Positions 18,559 through 27,852 of a DNA stretch of 64,000 nucleotides are shown here, piece by piece. Origin of the DNA: JAABRU01 sp050180235 (GTDB lineage: Bacteria; Desulfobacterota; Desulfobacteria; Desulfobacterales; Desulfococcaceae). Within the stretch, counting starts at the first letter, position 1, and each line of letters begins with the position of its first letter. Location of the stretch: the NCBI GenBank assembly GCA_050180235.1, contig JBFXEJ010000003.1:62001-126000 (forward strand). The letters are read 5' to 3'. The position numbers and the translations under genes were made by a program. The notes under the pieces are model-generated. The model made no database searches, was not told the DNA's origin, and was given only the letters and a program-made list of their open reading frames with translations.

Positions 18559-19719
18559 ATGAATGTCATATATCTGTCTCCGCATTTTCCGCCCAATTAT
18601 TATCTTTTCTGCGTCCATCTGCGGAAAGCCGGGGCAACTGTGCTGGGCATCGGGGATGCGCCTCATGAAACCCTGCGGCAGGAACTCAAAGAGGGCATGA
18701 CCGAATATTACCGGGTGGATAAGATGGAGAATTATGAGCTGCTGCTGAAGGCATGCGGTTATTTTGTCCATGCCTACGGACGGCTGGATCGGGTGGAGTC
18801 CCACAATGAATACTGGCTGGAAAGCGAAGCCCGGCTCCGCACGGATTTCAATATTCCGGGCATCAAAACCCATCAGCTTGCCCGGATTGTCAGCAAGTCC
18901 GAGATGAAAAAAATGTTCCAGAATGCAGGCGTGGACACAGCCCGCGGCAGAGTGATCAAAAATGCGGATATGGCACGGAGTTTTGCAAAGGAAATCGGGT
19001 ATCCGTTTGTGGTCAAACCTGACCGGGGCGTGGGAGCGGCCAATACCTTCCGCATCAGCACAGACGCGGAACTGGAAAAATTTCTCAGCACCATGCCTCC
19101 TGTGCGTTATTTTATGGAAGAATTTGTCACCGGCACGATCTGCTCTTTTGACGGGCTCACTGACCGGGACGGCAATATTGTTTTTCACACAGCGCATATT
19201 TTCAGCCAGGGCATCATGGAAACCGTGAACGAGGACAGAGATATTTTCTATTATTCACTGCGGGAGATTCCCGAAGATCTGGAAAAAGCAGGCCGGAACT
19301 CGGTAAGAACCTTTGACATCCGGGAGAAATTTTTTCATATTGAATATTTCCGCACCCCGGATAACCGGATTGTGGGGCTGGAAATCAATGCACGGCCTCC
19401 GGGCGGCATGACCACAGACATGTTCAATTATGCCAACAATATTGATGTATATATGGGATGGGCCGAGATGCTTGTGAACAACCGCTTTCCCTTTGTGTAT
19501 TCCCGGCCCTATCACTGCGGGTATATCGGACGGAAACTGAACAAGAACTATATTCATTCCCACCGCGATATTATGCAGAAATTCGGATATCTTATTGTGC
19601 ACCACGGCCCTGTGGAATCAGTTTTCAGCGCTGCCATCGGAAATTATGCCTATATTGCCAATTCCCAGAATTCAAAGGAACTCCGGGACGCAGCAGCATT
19701 CATACAGGAAACCTCATAA
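18559..19719 (+). CDS. ATP-grasp domain protein
   Basis: A 386-aa protein with a CPSase large-subunit-like ATP-grasp fold. The nucleotide-binding segment GYPFVVKPDRGVGAANTF, the hinge YFMEEFVTG and the metal-binding end GLEINARPPGG are clear. ATP-grasp enzymes join a carboxylate to an amine or thiol via an acyl phosphate. No substrate can be read. AAGAAAGGAAC precedes the ATG. It stands alone, divergent from the MetE-like gene. Confidence 0.85.
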   Translation: MNVIYLSPHFPPNYYLFCVHLRKAGATVLGIGDAPHETLRQELKEGMTEYYRVDKMENYELLLKACGYFVHAYGRLDRVESHNEYWLESEARLRTDFNIPGIKTHQLARIVSKSEMKKMFQNAGVDTARGRVIKNADMARSFAKEIGYPFVVKPDRGVGAANTFRISTDAELEKFLSTMPPVRYFMEEFVTGTICSFDGLTDRDGNIVFHTAHIFSQGIMETVNEDRDIFYYSLREIPEDLEKAGRNSVRTFDIREKFFHIEYFRTPDNRIVGLEINARPPGGMTTDMFNYANNIDVYMGWAEMLVNNRFPFVYSRPYHCGYIGRKLNKNYIHSHRDIMQKFGYLIVHHGPVESVFSAAIGNYAYIANSQNSKELRDAAAFIQETS

Positions 19720-19839
19720 TGCGAATTAAGGGTTAAATTTGCTAATGCAAAATCAGCCGGGTACAAAACAGATTCGGCAAATCCGGTTTTATAACTGATG
19801 TTACGCCACACTTCAAAAAATCAGCAGACTGCTACATAT

Positions 19840-19871
19840 GCCGTCATTCCGGCGAAAGCCGGAATGACGGC
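19840..19871. repeat. REP-type palindrome
   Basis: Perfect 14-bp arms GCCGTCATTCCGGC and GCCGGAATGACGGC around a GAAA tetraloop. This is the widespread intergenic type often found between bacterial genes. It lies between the ATP-grasp and ADP-ribosylglycohydrolase genes and may end the upstream transcript. A degenerate relative lies near 58997-59070. Confidence 0.8.
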
Positions 19872-19935
19872 AGGGCATAATATCAGTTAATGATACTGCT
19901 GCAATATGCAGGAACAGGAAACAGGGTTGAAAAAA

Positions 19936-20985
19936 ATGTCAAAAAGCAAAATATCTCTTGCATATGTCACGGGCTGTCTGTTGGGCGGAGCAGTGGGCGA
20001 TGCCTTGGGCGCTCCTTTGGAATTTCTGTCTTTGCACCAGATACTCAGCAAATACGGAGCAAATGGAATTGCGGATTATGCTCCCGCATATGGCAGAAAA
20101 GGGGCCATTACCGATGACACCCAGATGACGCTGTTTACAGCAGAGGGGCTGATTCTGTCCCATGTGCGGGGAAATCCCTCTGAGATTTCACAGATACCGG
20201 TTTTTGTGTATCAGGCATATCTGCGCTGGCTGTCAACTCAGCAGATGACAAATCCGGATCTTCTGATGAATCGTTACGGTTCCTGCGTCATGGTGGACGG
20301 TCTTCTCATTACACGGAAAGAAATGTATGCCCGCCGCGCACCCGGCAATTCATGCCTTTCCGCTTTGATGAGCGGCACAATGGGAACAGTTTCCGCTCCC
20401 ATCAATGACAGCAAAGGCTGCGGCGGCATCATGCGCATTGCGCCAGTCGGATATTTTCTGAAACCTGAATCTGTGTTTGACACGGCCTGCGAAATCGCGG
20501 CCATTACGCACGGTCATCCCACAGGTTATCTGGCAGCCGGATGTCTCGCGCAGATTATCTGTAACATCAGTTATGGACAGGATATTCTGCGTGCTGTGGA
20601 TAATACTATGAAAATTCTTGCAGCAAAACCAAATCATCAGGAATGCCTTGAAGCAGTTGAAAATGCCCTGAAAGCAGTAAAAAAGGAAGCGGTTTCTTTT
20701 GCCACAGTGGAAAAACTGGGAGCGGGATGGATTGCTGAGGAGGCACTTGCCATTGGTTTGTACTGTGCGATTGCAGCAGGAGATGATTTTGAAAAGGGAA
20801 TGCGGCTCGCGGTCAATCACAGCGGAGATTCAGACAGCACAGGATCAATTGCAGGCAATATTCTGGGAGCCATGTACGGAAAAGAGATCATTCCGCACAA
20901 ATACCTGCATGATCTGGAACTGATTGATACAATTCAGGAGATTGCCTCTGATCTCTTTGCCCGTGTGCCGGATACCGGCCAATAA
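19936..20985 (+). CDS. ADP-ribosylglycohydrolase family protein
   Basis: About 349 aa with the DraG/ARH fold. Magnesium-binding motifs are GAVGDALGAPLEF near the start, DDTQMT (residues ~60-65) and HSGDSDSTGSIAGN near the end; GCGGIMRIAPVG is also typical. It likely removes ADP-ribose from a protein or nucleic acid. ATG 19936 has GGG 9 nt upstream; ATG 19906, 10 codons earlier in frame, is the alternative. No ADP-ribosyltransferase is adjacent. Confidence 0.9.
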   Translation: MSKSKISLAYVTGCLLGGAVGDALGAPLEFLSLHQILSKYGANGIADYAPAYGRKGAITDDTQMTLFTAEGLILSHVRGNPSEISQIPVFVYQAYLRWLSTQQMTNPDLLMNRYGSCVMVDGLLITRKEMYARRAPGNSCLSALMSGTMGTVSAPINDSKGCGGIMRIAPVGYFLKPESVFDTACEIAAITHGHPTGYLAAGCLAQIICNISYGQDILRAVDNTMKILAAKPNHQECLEAVENALKAVKKEAVSFATVEKLGAGWIAEEALAIGLYCAIAAGDDFEKGMRLAVNHSGDSDSTGSIAGNILGAMYGKEIIPHKYLHDLELIDTIQEIASDLFARVPDTGQ

Positions 20986-21116
20986 GTACAGATGTCTGCG
21001 GAAAACTGCCATTAAGTCAGGATCTGAGGATGTCCTTTGTGGATGCGGAACAGACCGCAGGTTTGCTTTCCCGATAAGTACGTTTTCATATATTTTCAGA
21101 CATAAATTTTCCGAAC

Positions 21117-21148
21117 AACCGGATTTTTCGGAAAAATCCGGTTTTTTT
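21117..21148 (+). terminator. rho-independent terminator
   Basis: A 12-bp perfect stem, AACCGGATTTTT (21117-21128) with AAAAATCCGGTT (21132-21143), a 3-nt loop and a T-run to 21148. It ends the ADP-ribosylglycohydrolase transcript. The rest of the 335-bp gap (20986-21320) holds nothing else I recognise. Confidence 0.85.
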
Positions 21149-21320
21149 AATGCACGAAAATTTTCGCTTGAGTAATTATCTCCGAAAGCACAAAGCAGCA
21201 GCAAATGAAGATAAAAAAAATATGTGTAACCTTTTCTGAAACCCGAACGACATAAGAGACAGAACCTCAGCAGAAGTGCTGAACTGAAACCATTTTATCT
21301 TAAAGAAAGGAATCTGAAAA

Positions 21321-21794
21321 ATGAACAGAAAATGTATTGCCGCTGAAAATGTGTCCCGTCAAAACCCTTTTTCCATTTGCATGCTTTTTGCTGCGCTCCT
21401 GTTTGTGTTTGCAATGGCGCAGACGGTCTCCGCTGCCGGACTTCAGAGACAGATGCCCAAAGTCCCTGATGCAGAGCAGATCATTGCCAATCTGACTGCC
21501 GAGCTTTCCCTGAGTGGGGATCAGGTGGCGCAGATTCGTCCCATTATTGAGGATCATACCAAAAAAAGGGATGCGGTTATTGAAAAATACGCGGATCAGG
21601 ACAGAAGCGGCAGACAGAATATGAGAGCCGAGCTGGATGCGCTGCGTACAGAACAGGATGCCCGTCTTCAGGAAGTGCTTACAGAAGAGCAGATGGTGAA
21701 ATACCGGGCATATACAGAGAAAAAACGTCAGGAAATGCAAAACAGAATGGACGGCTCCGGAGGCGGAAAAGGGAAGGGCGGACGTTCTTTCTGA
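21321..21794 (+). CDS. Spy/CpxP-like periplasmic protein
   Basis: A 157-aa exported protein: a hydrophobic segment (~18-34) ends at TVSAAG, a signal-peptidase-like site. The mature part is helical, with LSLSGDQVAQIRPIIEDHTKKR and LQEVLTEEQMVKYRAY, the LTxxQ-type repeat pattern of Spy/CpxP chaperones and metal-sensor periplasmic proteins. A glycine-rich tail follows. GAAAGGA precedes the ATG. Its position ahead of an efflux operon suggests an envelope-stress role (inference). Confidence 0.7.
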   Translation: MNRKCIAAENVSRQNPFSICMLFAALLFVFAMAQTVSAAGLQRQMPKVPDAEQIIANLTAELSLSGDQVAQIRPIIEDHTKKRDAVIEKYADQDRSGRQNMRAELDALRTEQDARLQEVLTEEQMVKYRAYTEKKRQEMQNRMDGSGGGKGKGGRSF

Positions 21795-21809
21795 GTGCAG
21801 AACGAATTT

Positions 21810-22203
21810 TGTTTCCCACAGAGAACACAGAGATTTTTTTAAACATAAATATCATTTCCCTCTGTGTCCTCTGCGGTTTTTTCCTCTCTGTGTCCTCTGT
21901 GGGAAACCTTCCCCCGGAGGCAAGGATTTGTTTCCCACAGAGAGCACAGAGGATTGCACAGAGAACACAGAGATTTTTTTAAAACATAAATATCATTTCC
22001 CTCTGTGATCTCTGTGGTTTTTTCCCCTCTGTGTCCTCTGTGGGAAACCTTCCCCCCGGAGGAAAGGATTTGTTTCCCACAGAGATCACAGAGGATTGCA
22101 CAGAGAACACAGAGATTTTTTTAAAACATAAATATCATTTCCCTCTGTGCTCTCTGTGGTTTTTTTCCTCTCTGTGTCCTCTGTGGGAAACCTTCCCCAC
22201 GGA
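21810..22203. repeat. CACAGAG palindromic repeat block 2, three tandem units
   Basis: Three units of about 120-140 bp in tandem. Each opens with GTTTCCCACAGAG, has an AT-rich spacer AAACATAAATATCATTTCCC, and closes with CCTCTGTGGGAAACC and TTCCCCCCGGAGG. Each unit folds into a long imperfect hairpin. It fills the gap before the efflux operon. Confidence 0.9.
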
Positions 22204-22251
22204 GGCTTATTATATTAATTTGTTGCCAATGTTTTAAAAGGAGTCAGCTTC

Positions 22252-23556
22252 ATGCAAAAGGATCATGACAGCAAAGAAGATATTCGCAGTACGCTGGGTT
22301 TGGATGTTCCAAAGAAAAAACGGAGAACTTTTCTGATCCTGCTGGCAGCCGCAGTTCTGCTGCTTATTGGCGGATTTCTTTGGTTCAGACCCGCGCAGGA
22401 AACAGACTATCAGTTCAAAACTGCGGAAGTGAAATCCGGAGAACTGGTGGTGACAGTGACCGCAACAGGAAGTCTGGAACCGGTCAATCAGGTGGAAGTG
22501 GGAACCGAGGTTTCCGGAACAGTAAAGACTGTGGCTGCGGATTACAATGACCGGGTCAGCGCGGGGCAGGTGCTTGCGGAACTGGATACGGAAAAACTCA
22601 GCGCACAGATGCTGCAGTCACAGGCTGCTCTGGCATCGGCCCAGGCCAACTATCTGGAAGCCCAGGCCCGTGTGCTGGAAACAGACAGTTCCTTTAAACG
22701 CCTGGCAAAATCATGGAAAATAAGCGGGGGAAAAGTGCCTTCGCGGCAGGAACTGGACGCTGCGGAAGCCACCCTGAAATATGCGCAGGCCGGGGAAGCC
22801 GCAGCCAAAGCCAAGATTGATCAGACACAGGCTGATCTGGATGCGAAAAATTCTGATCTGGCAAAAGCCATTATTCGTTCTCCCATCAGCGGCATTGTTC
22901 TCAGCCGCAGTGTGGAGCCGGGGCAGACGGTCGCGGCCTCTCTGCAGACACCCGTGCTGTTCACGCTGGCAGAGGATTTGGCAAAAATGGAACTGCATGT
23001 GAATGTGGATGAGGCTGACATCGGACAGGTGCAGGAAGGGCAGTCTGCGATGTTCACTGTGGATGCATATTCGGATCGGCATTTTCCGGCCCGGATTATC
23101 CAGACGCGTTATGCGCCCGTGACAGAAAACAATGTTGTGACATATGAAACACTTCTGGCTGTAGACAATTCGGAACTTCTCCTGAGACCGGGCATGACGG
23201 CCAGTGCGGAAATCACGGTGCAGACCATAAAGGATGCTCTGCTGATTCCCAATGCCGCTCTGCGATTCACCCCGCCGGATACTATAAAAAAAACAGGGGC
23301 AGATACGAAAAAAAGCCGCGGATTTATTGGTTCACTTATGCCCGGGCCGCCCGGAAGATCCTCACGGGAAAAACAGACGGATGCTGACAAAGCAGAGAAA
23401 AAAAGCCTGATCTGGATATTGGAAAATGGGCATCCGAAATCTGTTACGGTGGAAACCGGAGCCACGGATGGCACGTTTACGGAAATCAAAGGGAACGGCA
23501 TCAAAACCGGCATGAAGGTGCTGACAGACACGGTAACGGCAAAGGACAAGAAATGA
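22252..23556 (+). CDS. MacA-like periplasmic adaptor subunit
   Basis: A 434-aa membrane fusion protein of the HlyD/RND-MFP family. One N-terminal transmembrane helix (~27-43) is followed by a lipoyl half-motif (VEVGTEVSGTVKTV), a coiled-coil hairpin (~115-200), the second lipoyl half (IRSPISGIVLSRSVEPGQTV) and a beta-barrel domain. An insertion of ~60 polar residues near 340-400 is unusual for MacA. It is the first gene of an adaptor-ATPase-permease operon; AAAGGAG precedes the ATG. Confidence 0.93.
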   Translation: MQKDHDSKEDIRSTLGLDVPKKKRRTFLILLAAAVLLLIGGFLWFRPAQETDYQFKTAEVKSGELVVTVTATGSLEPVNQVEVGTEVSGTVKTVAADYNDRVSAGQVLAELDTEKLSAQMLQSQAALASAQANYLEAQARVLETDSSFKRLAKSWKISGGKVPSRQELDAAEATLKYAQAGEAAAKAKIDQTQADLDAKNSDLAKAIIRSPISGIVLSRSVEPGQTVAASLQTPVLFTLAEDLAKMELHVNVDEADIGQVQEGQSAMFTVDAYSDRHFPARIIQTRYAPVTENNVVTYETLLAVDNSELLLRPGMTASAEITVQTIKDALLIPNAALRFTPPDTIKKTGADTKKSRGFIGSLMPGPPGRSSREKQTDADKAEKKSLIWILENGHPKSVTVETGATDGTFTEIKGNGIKTGMKVLTDTVTAKDKK

Positions 23557-23557
23557 T

Positions 23558-24274
23558 ATGGAATCCCCTGTCATTGAATTTGAAAAGGTCAGCAGGGTTT
23601 ACGGCTCCGGCAGTTCCACGGTGACTGCCATGCAGGAGGTGAATCTGCAAATCCGTGCAGGAGAATTTCTTGCGGTCATGGGGCCAAGCGGTTCGGGAAA
23701 ATCCACATGCATGAATCTGCTGGGCTGTCTGGACACCCCAAGTTCCGGAATTTACCGTTTCCGGGATGTGGATGTGGGAAAACTGTCCCGTGACGAGCGG
23801 GCTTTGCTTCGGCGGCATTATCTGGGATTTGTTTTTCAGGGCTTCAACCTGCTCAACCGCACATCCGCTGTGGAAAATGTGGAACTGCCGCTCGTCTATC
23901 GCGGAACCCCTGCCGCGGAAAGAAGGAAAATGGCAATGCAGGCATTGGAAAAAGTAGGACTCAAAGACCGGGAGCATCATACTCCGGGCGAACTGTCCGG
24001 AGGCCAGCAGCAGCGGGTTGCCATTGCAAGAGCCATTGTCACTGAACCTTCTGTTCTGCTGGCTGATGAACCCACCGGCAATCTGGATTCGGTGCGCAGC
24101 CGGGAAATTATGGAACTGCTTTGTGAATTCAACCGATCCCAGGGAATCACGGTCGTCATGGTCACGCATGAACCGGATATGGCAGAGTACGCATCCCGCA
24201 TGATTCATTTTCTGGATGGCCGGGTGGTCTCGGACAGGACAAACGGCAAATCCCAAAAGGAGAAACAGTCATGA
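23558..24274 (+). CDS. MacB-type ABC transporter ATPase
   Basis: A 238-aa ATPase of the LolD/MacB class. Walker A is GPSGSGKST, the signature LSGGQQQRVAIARA, Walker B LLADEPTGNLD and the H-loop VTHE. It starts one base after the adaptor stop and overlaps the permease by 4 nt. In E. coli the ATPase and permease are one MacB chain; here they are separate genes, which is common. Confidence 0.95.
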   Translation: MESPVIEFEKVSRVYGSGSSTVTAMQEVNLQIRAGEFLAVMGPSGSGKSTCMNLLGCLDTPSSGIYRFRDVDVGKLSRDERALLRRHYLGFVFQGFNLLNRTSAVENVELPLVYRGTPAAERRKMAMQALEKVGLKDREHHTPGELSGGQQQRVAIARAIVTEPSVLLADEPTGNLDSVRSREIMELLCEFNRSQGITVVMVTHEPDMAEYASRMIHFLDGRVVSDRTNGKSQKEKQS

Positions 24275-25479
24275 TAGGAAATGCCTTTATTCTGGCCCTC
24301 CGGGCTATCCGCCGAAATGTTTTGCGCTCCTTTCTCACCATTCTGGGAATTGTGATTGGTGTCGCGGCTGTTATTATCATGGTGACTGTGGGACAGGGCG
24401 CAACCGCAAAAGTCACAGCAGATATTTCCAAACTGGGGAGCAATCTGCTCATTGTCAGTCCGGGACAGCACCGCGGACCCGGCGGCAGTTCCGCTGATTC
24501 CAAACCCTTTGAGATCAGCGATGTCAAAGCAGTCATATCCCAGATCAGCAGTCTGAATGCGGTGGCCCCGACGTCAGGCCAGAGTGCCACGGTCGTATAT
24601 GGCAATATCAACCGCAGCACTTCTGTCACCGGAACCGACAATGAATACATCAAAGTCCGGGACTGGTCTGTGGCTCAGGGACGGGAATTCCGCGACAGTG
24701 AACTGCGAAGCGGAAAAGCTGTGTGCATCATCGGCGCGACTGTACTGAAAGAAATGTTCGGCTCCCAAAATCCCATAGGGCAGCGCATCCGTGTCAAAAA
24801 ATTTTCCTGCGAAGTGGTGGGTGTTTTGTCTGCCAAAGGACAGACCGGCATGGGCCATGATCAGGATGATACAGTTATCATTCCCCTGCGCACCTTTCAG
24901 CGCCGGATTTCCGGCAATACCGATGTGAGTCAGATTCAGGTATCTGTGCTGGATGGCGTGTCCACAGAAAAGATCAGAGGAGACATTGAAAAACTGATGC
25001 GGGAACGCCGGGGTGTCAAATCCGGGGATTCAGACAATTTCACGGTCAGGGATATGAAAGAAATCGCGGATACCCTCAGCGGAACCACAAAAGTGCTTAC
25101 CACACTTATGGGTTCTGTTGCGGCTGTCAGTCTGCTGGTCGGGGGCATCGGCATTATGAATATCATGCTGGTTTCAGTAACGGAACGGACAAGGGAAATC
25201 GGAACCCGGCTGGCTATCGGGGCAATGGAAAAAGACGTGCTTACCCAGTTTCTGGTGGAGGCGGTTGTGCTTTCCTCTTTCGGGGGAATCATCGGTATTG
25301 CACTGGCCCTGGCCGCATCCGCGGGAATTGTGCGTCTGCTGAATGTTCCATTGGTGCTGGATTTCCGCATTGTGGCACTGGCCTTTGTCTTTTCCGCAGC
25401 AGTGGGTGTGATATTCGGTTTTTTCCCGGCCCGAAAGGCCGCGCGTCTTGATCCCATTGAGGCACTGCGGTATGAATAG
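24271..25479 (+). CDS. MacB-type ABC transporter permease
   Basis: A 402-aa permease with one N-terminal transmembrane helix (~15-40), a periplasmic MacB core domain (~45-240) and three C-terminal helices forming the FtsX domain. Family blocks are SFLTILGIVIGVAAVI near the start and GGIGIMNIMLVSVTERTREI, PARKAARLDPIEALRYE at the end. It works with the preceding ATPase and adaptor as a mechanotransmission efflux pump. Confidence 0.95.
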   Translation: MIGNAFILALRAIRRNVLRSFLTILGIVIGVAAVIIMVTVGQGATAKVTADISKLGSNLLIVSPGQHRGPGGSSADSKPFEISDVKAVISQISSLNAVAPTSGQSATVVYGNINRSTSVTGTDNEYIKVRDWSVAQGREFRDSELRSGKAVCIIGATVLKEMFGSQNPIGQRIRVKKFSCEVVGVLSAKGQTGMGHDQDDTVIIPLRTFQRRISGNTDVSQIQVSVLDGVSTEKIRGDIEKLMRERRGVKSGDSDNFTVRDMKEIADTLSGTTKVLTTLMGSVAAVSLLVGGIGIMNIMLVSVTERTREIGTRLAIGAMEKDVLTQFLVEAVVLSSFGGIIGIALALAASAGIVRLLNVPLVLDFRIVALAFVFSAAVGVIFGFFPARKAARLDPIEALRYE

Positions 25480-25489
25480 GAATTTTTTT

Positions 25490-25670
25490 GTTTCCCACAG
25501 AGGACACAGAGATTTTTTAAATTTAAAAAATATTGGGGGATAAGAAAGAATTTTTTGTTTCCCACAGAGGACACAGAGGTTTTTTCCATTAGGCACTCTG
25601 TGATCTCTGTGGGAGATTTCTCTGTGTTCTCTGTGGGAAACAATTCTCTGTGTCCTCTGTGGGAAACCCC
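25490..25670. repeat. CACAGAG palindromic repeat block 3
   Basis: Further head-to-head copies of the GTTTCCCACAGAGGACACAG motif and its complement, between the permease and the outer-membrane factor gene. The efflux operon is thus interrupted by about 200 bp of repeat. Confidence 0.9.
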
Positions 25671-25704
25671 ATTCGGATTTGAAATGAAAGGAAATGATAA
25701 TTCC

Positions 25705-27120
25705 ATGATAAAAAAACATTTTTCCATAAAACTGCTGTCCATCACCTCTGCTGTGCTTTTTATCAGCGGATGCGCTGCTGTCGGGCCGGATTACAAAGCC
25801 CCGCAGTCTGATCTGCCTGCACAGTGGAACAATCTGCTGCAAAAAGGCGATACTTCGGAAACATCTGATCCCGCTTCTCTTGCACAATGGTGGAAAACAC
25901 TCAATGATCCGGTGCTGACAAATCTCATTTCCCAGGCCATCGCGGAAAACAAAGATTTGAAACTGGCCATGTCCAGAATTCGGGAAACCCGTGCGCAATG
26001 GGGCATTGCAGAAACAGAACGCTTTCCGTCCGCAGATGCTTCCGGAGCGGCCACTTCAGCGAAAAGCAGCGGAAAAGAGGAGCGAAATGAAAACTATTCC
26101 CTCAGCATTGATGCAGGCTGGGAAGTGGATCTGTTTGGAAGAGTGCAGCGATCTGTGGAGTCTGCGCGTGCGGATTATGAATCTGTCACAGAAAATTACC
26201 GGGATGTGCTTGTCAGTCTGATTGCGGAAACCGCTCTCAATTATATTGATGTCCGCACCTATCAGAAACAGTTGGCAGTGGCAGAGGAAAACCTGAAAAT
26301 ACGCAAAGAGGCATATGAACTTGCCAATTACCGTTACAAAGCCGGGCTTGCCTCCGCTCTGGATGTGAACAGCGCCAAATACAATGTGGAGGAAACACGG
26401 GCCGGTATTCCTGTGATTGAAAGGAATCTGGAGACAGCAAAAAACCGCGTTGCTGTGCTGACAGGAAAAACACCCGGCTCGCTTCATGCGCAACTGGCAC
26501 AGACAAAACCGCTTCCCGTGCCTTCTCTGAAGCTCGCCGCAGGAATTCCGGCTGATATTTTGCGCAGACGTCCGGATATTCGGAAAGCAGAACGGGAACT
26601 GGCGGCGCAGACAGCACAGATTGGCGTTGCCACTGCGGATTTGTATCCCCGGCTCACGCTTTCCGGATCTATTGGACTGGAAGCCATTTCCCTGAGCGAT
26701 CTATTCACATCAGATGCGATCAGCAACAGCATTGGCCCCCGTCTTTCCTGGAATATTTTTGACGCGGGAGCCATACGCAAAAATATTGAAGTGCAGAACG
26801 CAAAGCAGGAACAGGCCCTTATTCAGTATGAATCCGGCATTCTGTCTGCTTTGGAAGAAGTGGAAAACGCCCTGTATTCCTATGCACGGGAACAGTCGCG
26901 CAGAAATTCCCTGCTCAGCGCGTTCAGGGCAGCAAAGCAGGCATCCGGTCTTTCCCTCAATCAGTACAATTCCGGGCTTACGGATTTTCAGACCGTGCTG
27001 GATGCCCAGAGGTCACTGCTTTCCTTTCAGGAGCAACTGGCAAAAAGTGAGGCAAACATTCTCATGTATCTTATCCAGCTTTACAAGGCCCTGGGAGGAG
27101 GATGGAATCCGGGGGCATAA
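25705..27120 (+). CDS. NodT/TolC-family outer-membrane efflux lipoprotein
   Basis: A 471-aa outer-membrane factor. A signal peptide ends at a lipobox (FISGC), followed by AAVGPDYKAP, the hallmark of NodT-type proteins. The two OEP repeats include WEVDLFGRVQRSVESARADY and, later, LSWNIFDAGAIRKNIE. ATG 25705 places the lipid-anchored cysteine at about position 22 with AAAGGA upstream; in-frame ATG 25684 is an alternative. It presumably forms the outer-membrane duct of the preceding MacAB-like pump. Confidence 0.92.
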   Translation: MIKKHFSIKLLSITSAVLFISGCAAVGPDYKAPQSDLPAQWNNLLQKGDTSETSDPASLAQWWKTLNDPVLTNLISQAIAENKDLKLAMSRIRETRAQWGIAETERFPSADASGAATSAKSSGKEERNENYSLSIDAGWEVDLFGRVQRSVESARADYESVTENYRDVLVSLIAETALNYIDVRTYQKQLAVAEENLKIRKEAYELANYRYKAGLASALDVNSAKYNVEETRAGIPVIERNLETAKNRVAVLTGKTPGSLHAQLAQTKPLPVPSLKLAAGIPADILRRRPDIRKAERELAAQTAQIGVATADLYPRLTLSGSIGLEAISLSDLFTSDAISNSIGPRLSWNIFDAGAIRKNIEVQNAKQEQALIQYESGILSALEEVENALYSYAREQSRRNSLLSAFRAAKQASGLSLNQYNSGLTDFQTVLDAQRSLLSFQEQLAKSEANILMYLIQLYKALGGGWNPGA

Positions 27121-27359
27121 TCCCCGTTGGTATCAGTTTGACCAATCTGCCGCATTTATCCTATTCTCGCTCAAACAGACACATAAATTCCTCTATACTG
27201 ACAGTGCAGGGGGCAGCCCCTGCATCAGTATTCTTTTATTTTTTCAGTATGAAAAGTTCCTTTATCCAAAATCAAAACTGACAAAACATAGCGTATTTCT
27301 GCAAAAATTTTGTATTGTATTCCCAATGCCTCTCTGCTGCGGAGTTCTGTTTTTCTGTC

Positions 27360-27388
27360 TTGACAACACACCGCGCAAAGTTTATAAA
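27360..27388 (+). promoter_or_regulatory. sigma70-type promoter for nuoA
   Basis: TTGACA at 27360-27365 and TATAAA at 27383-27388 with a 17-bp spacer, a near-consensus housekeeping promoter about 57 bp upstream of nuoA. The rest of the 324-bp gap from 27121 shows no gene. Confidence 0.75.
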
Positions 27389-27444
27389 AGTGCTTATAAA
27401 AACAAGGCATTTTTATACATAAATTTTTTCCCCAGGAGATCTTT

Positions 27445-27852
27445 ATGCACCCTGTAACCGATATGTCTGCCCTGTCTGTCTGGAATCCCGGTATTTTCAG
27501 TCTCACCGTTTTCGGGATTATCGTAACTGTCCTGATTGGATTCCTTTTGTTCCTCTCTTTCTGGCTGGGGGAAAAGAAACCCAATGCCGAAAAAATGAGA
27601 GTTTATGAAAGCGGAATCATCCCAAGCGGTTCTGCGCGTCTGCGCTACCCGGTTCCCTTTTTCATGGTCGCCATCTTTTTCCTGCTGTTTGACGTGGAGG
27701 GAGCCTATATTTTTTCCTGGGCTGTGGCCTGCAAAGATCTGGGCTGGTCCGGATGGATGCAGATGTCTTTTTTTATCATCATCTTACTGCTGGGACTGGT
27801 CTATGTCTGGCGCAAAGGAGGTCTGGAGTGGGGTCCGTCAATGAAAAAATAA
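27445..27852 (+). CDS. nuoA: NADH-quinone oxidoreductase subunit A
   Basis: A 135-aa membrane subunit of complex I with three transmembrane helices. The signature YESGIIPSGSARLRYPVPFF and the acidic FDVEGAYIFSW loop are conserved. CAGGAGA precedes the ATG. The next gene starts inside its 3' end. NuoA lies at the junction between the membrane arm and the quinone site. Confidence 0.95.
   Translation: MHPVTDMSALSVWNPGIFSLTVFGIIVTVLIGFLLFLSFWLGEKKPNAEKMRVYESGIIPSGSARLRYPVPFFMVAIFFLLFDVEGAYIFSWAVACKDLGWSGWMQMSFFIIILLLGLVYVWRKGGLEWGPSMKK

Noticed and set aside
21810..22203. CRISPR array from the tandem CACAGAG units
   Set aside because: Units are ~130 bp with no short direct repeat and variable spacer pattern; spacers are themselves repeated.
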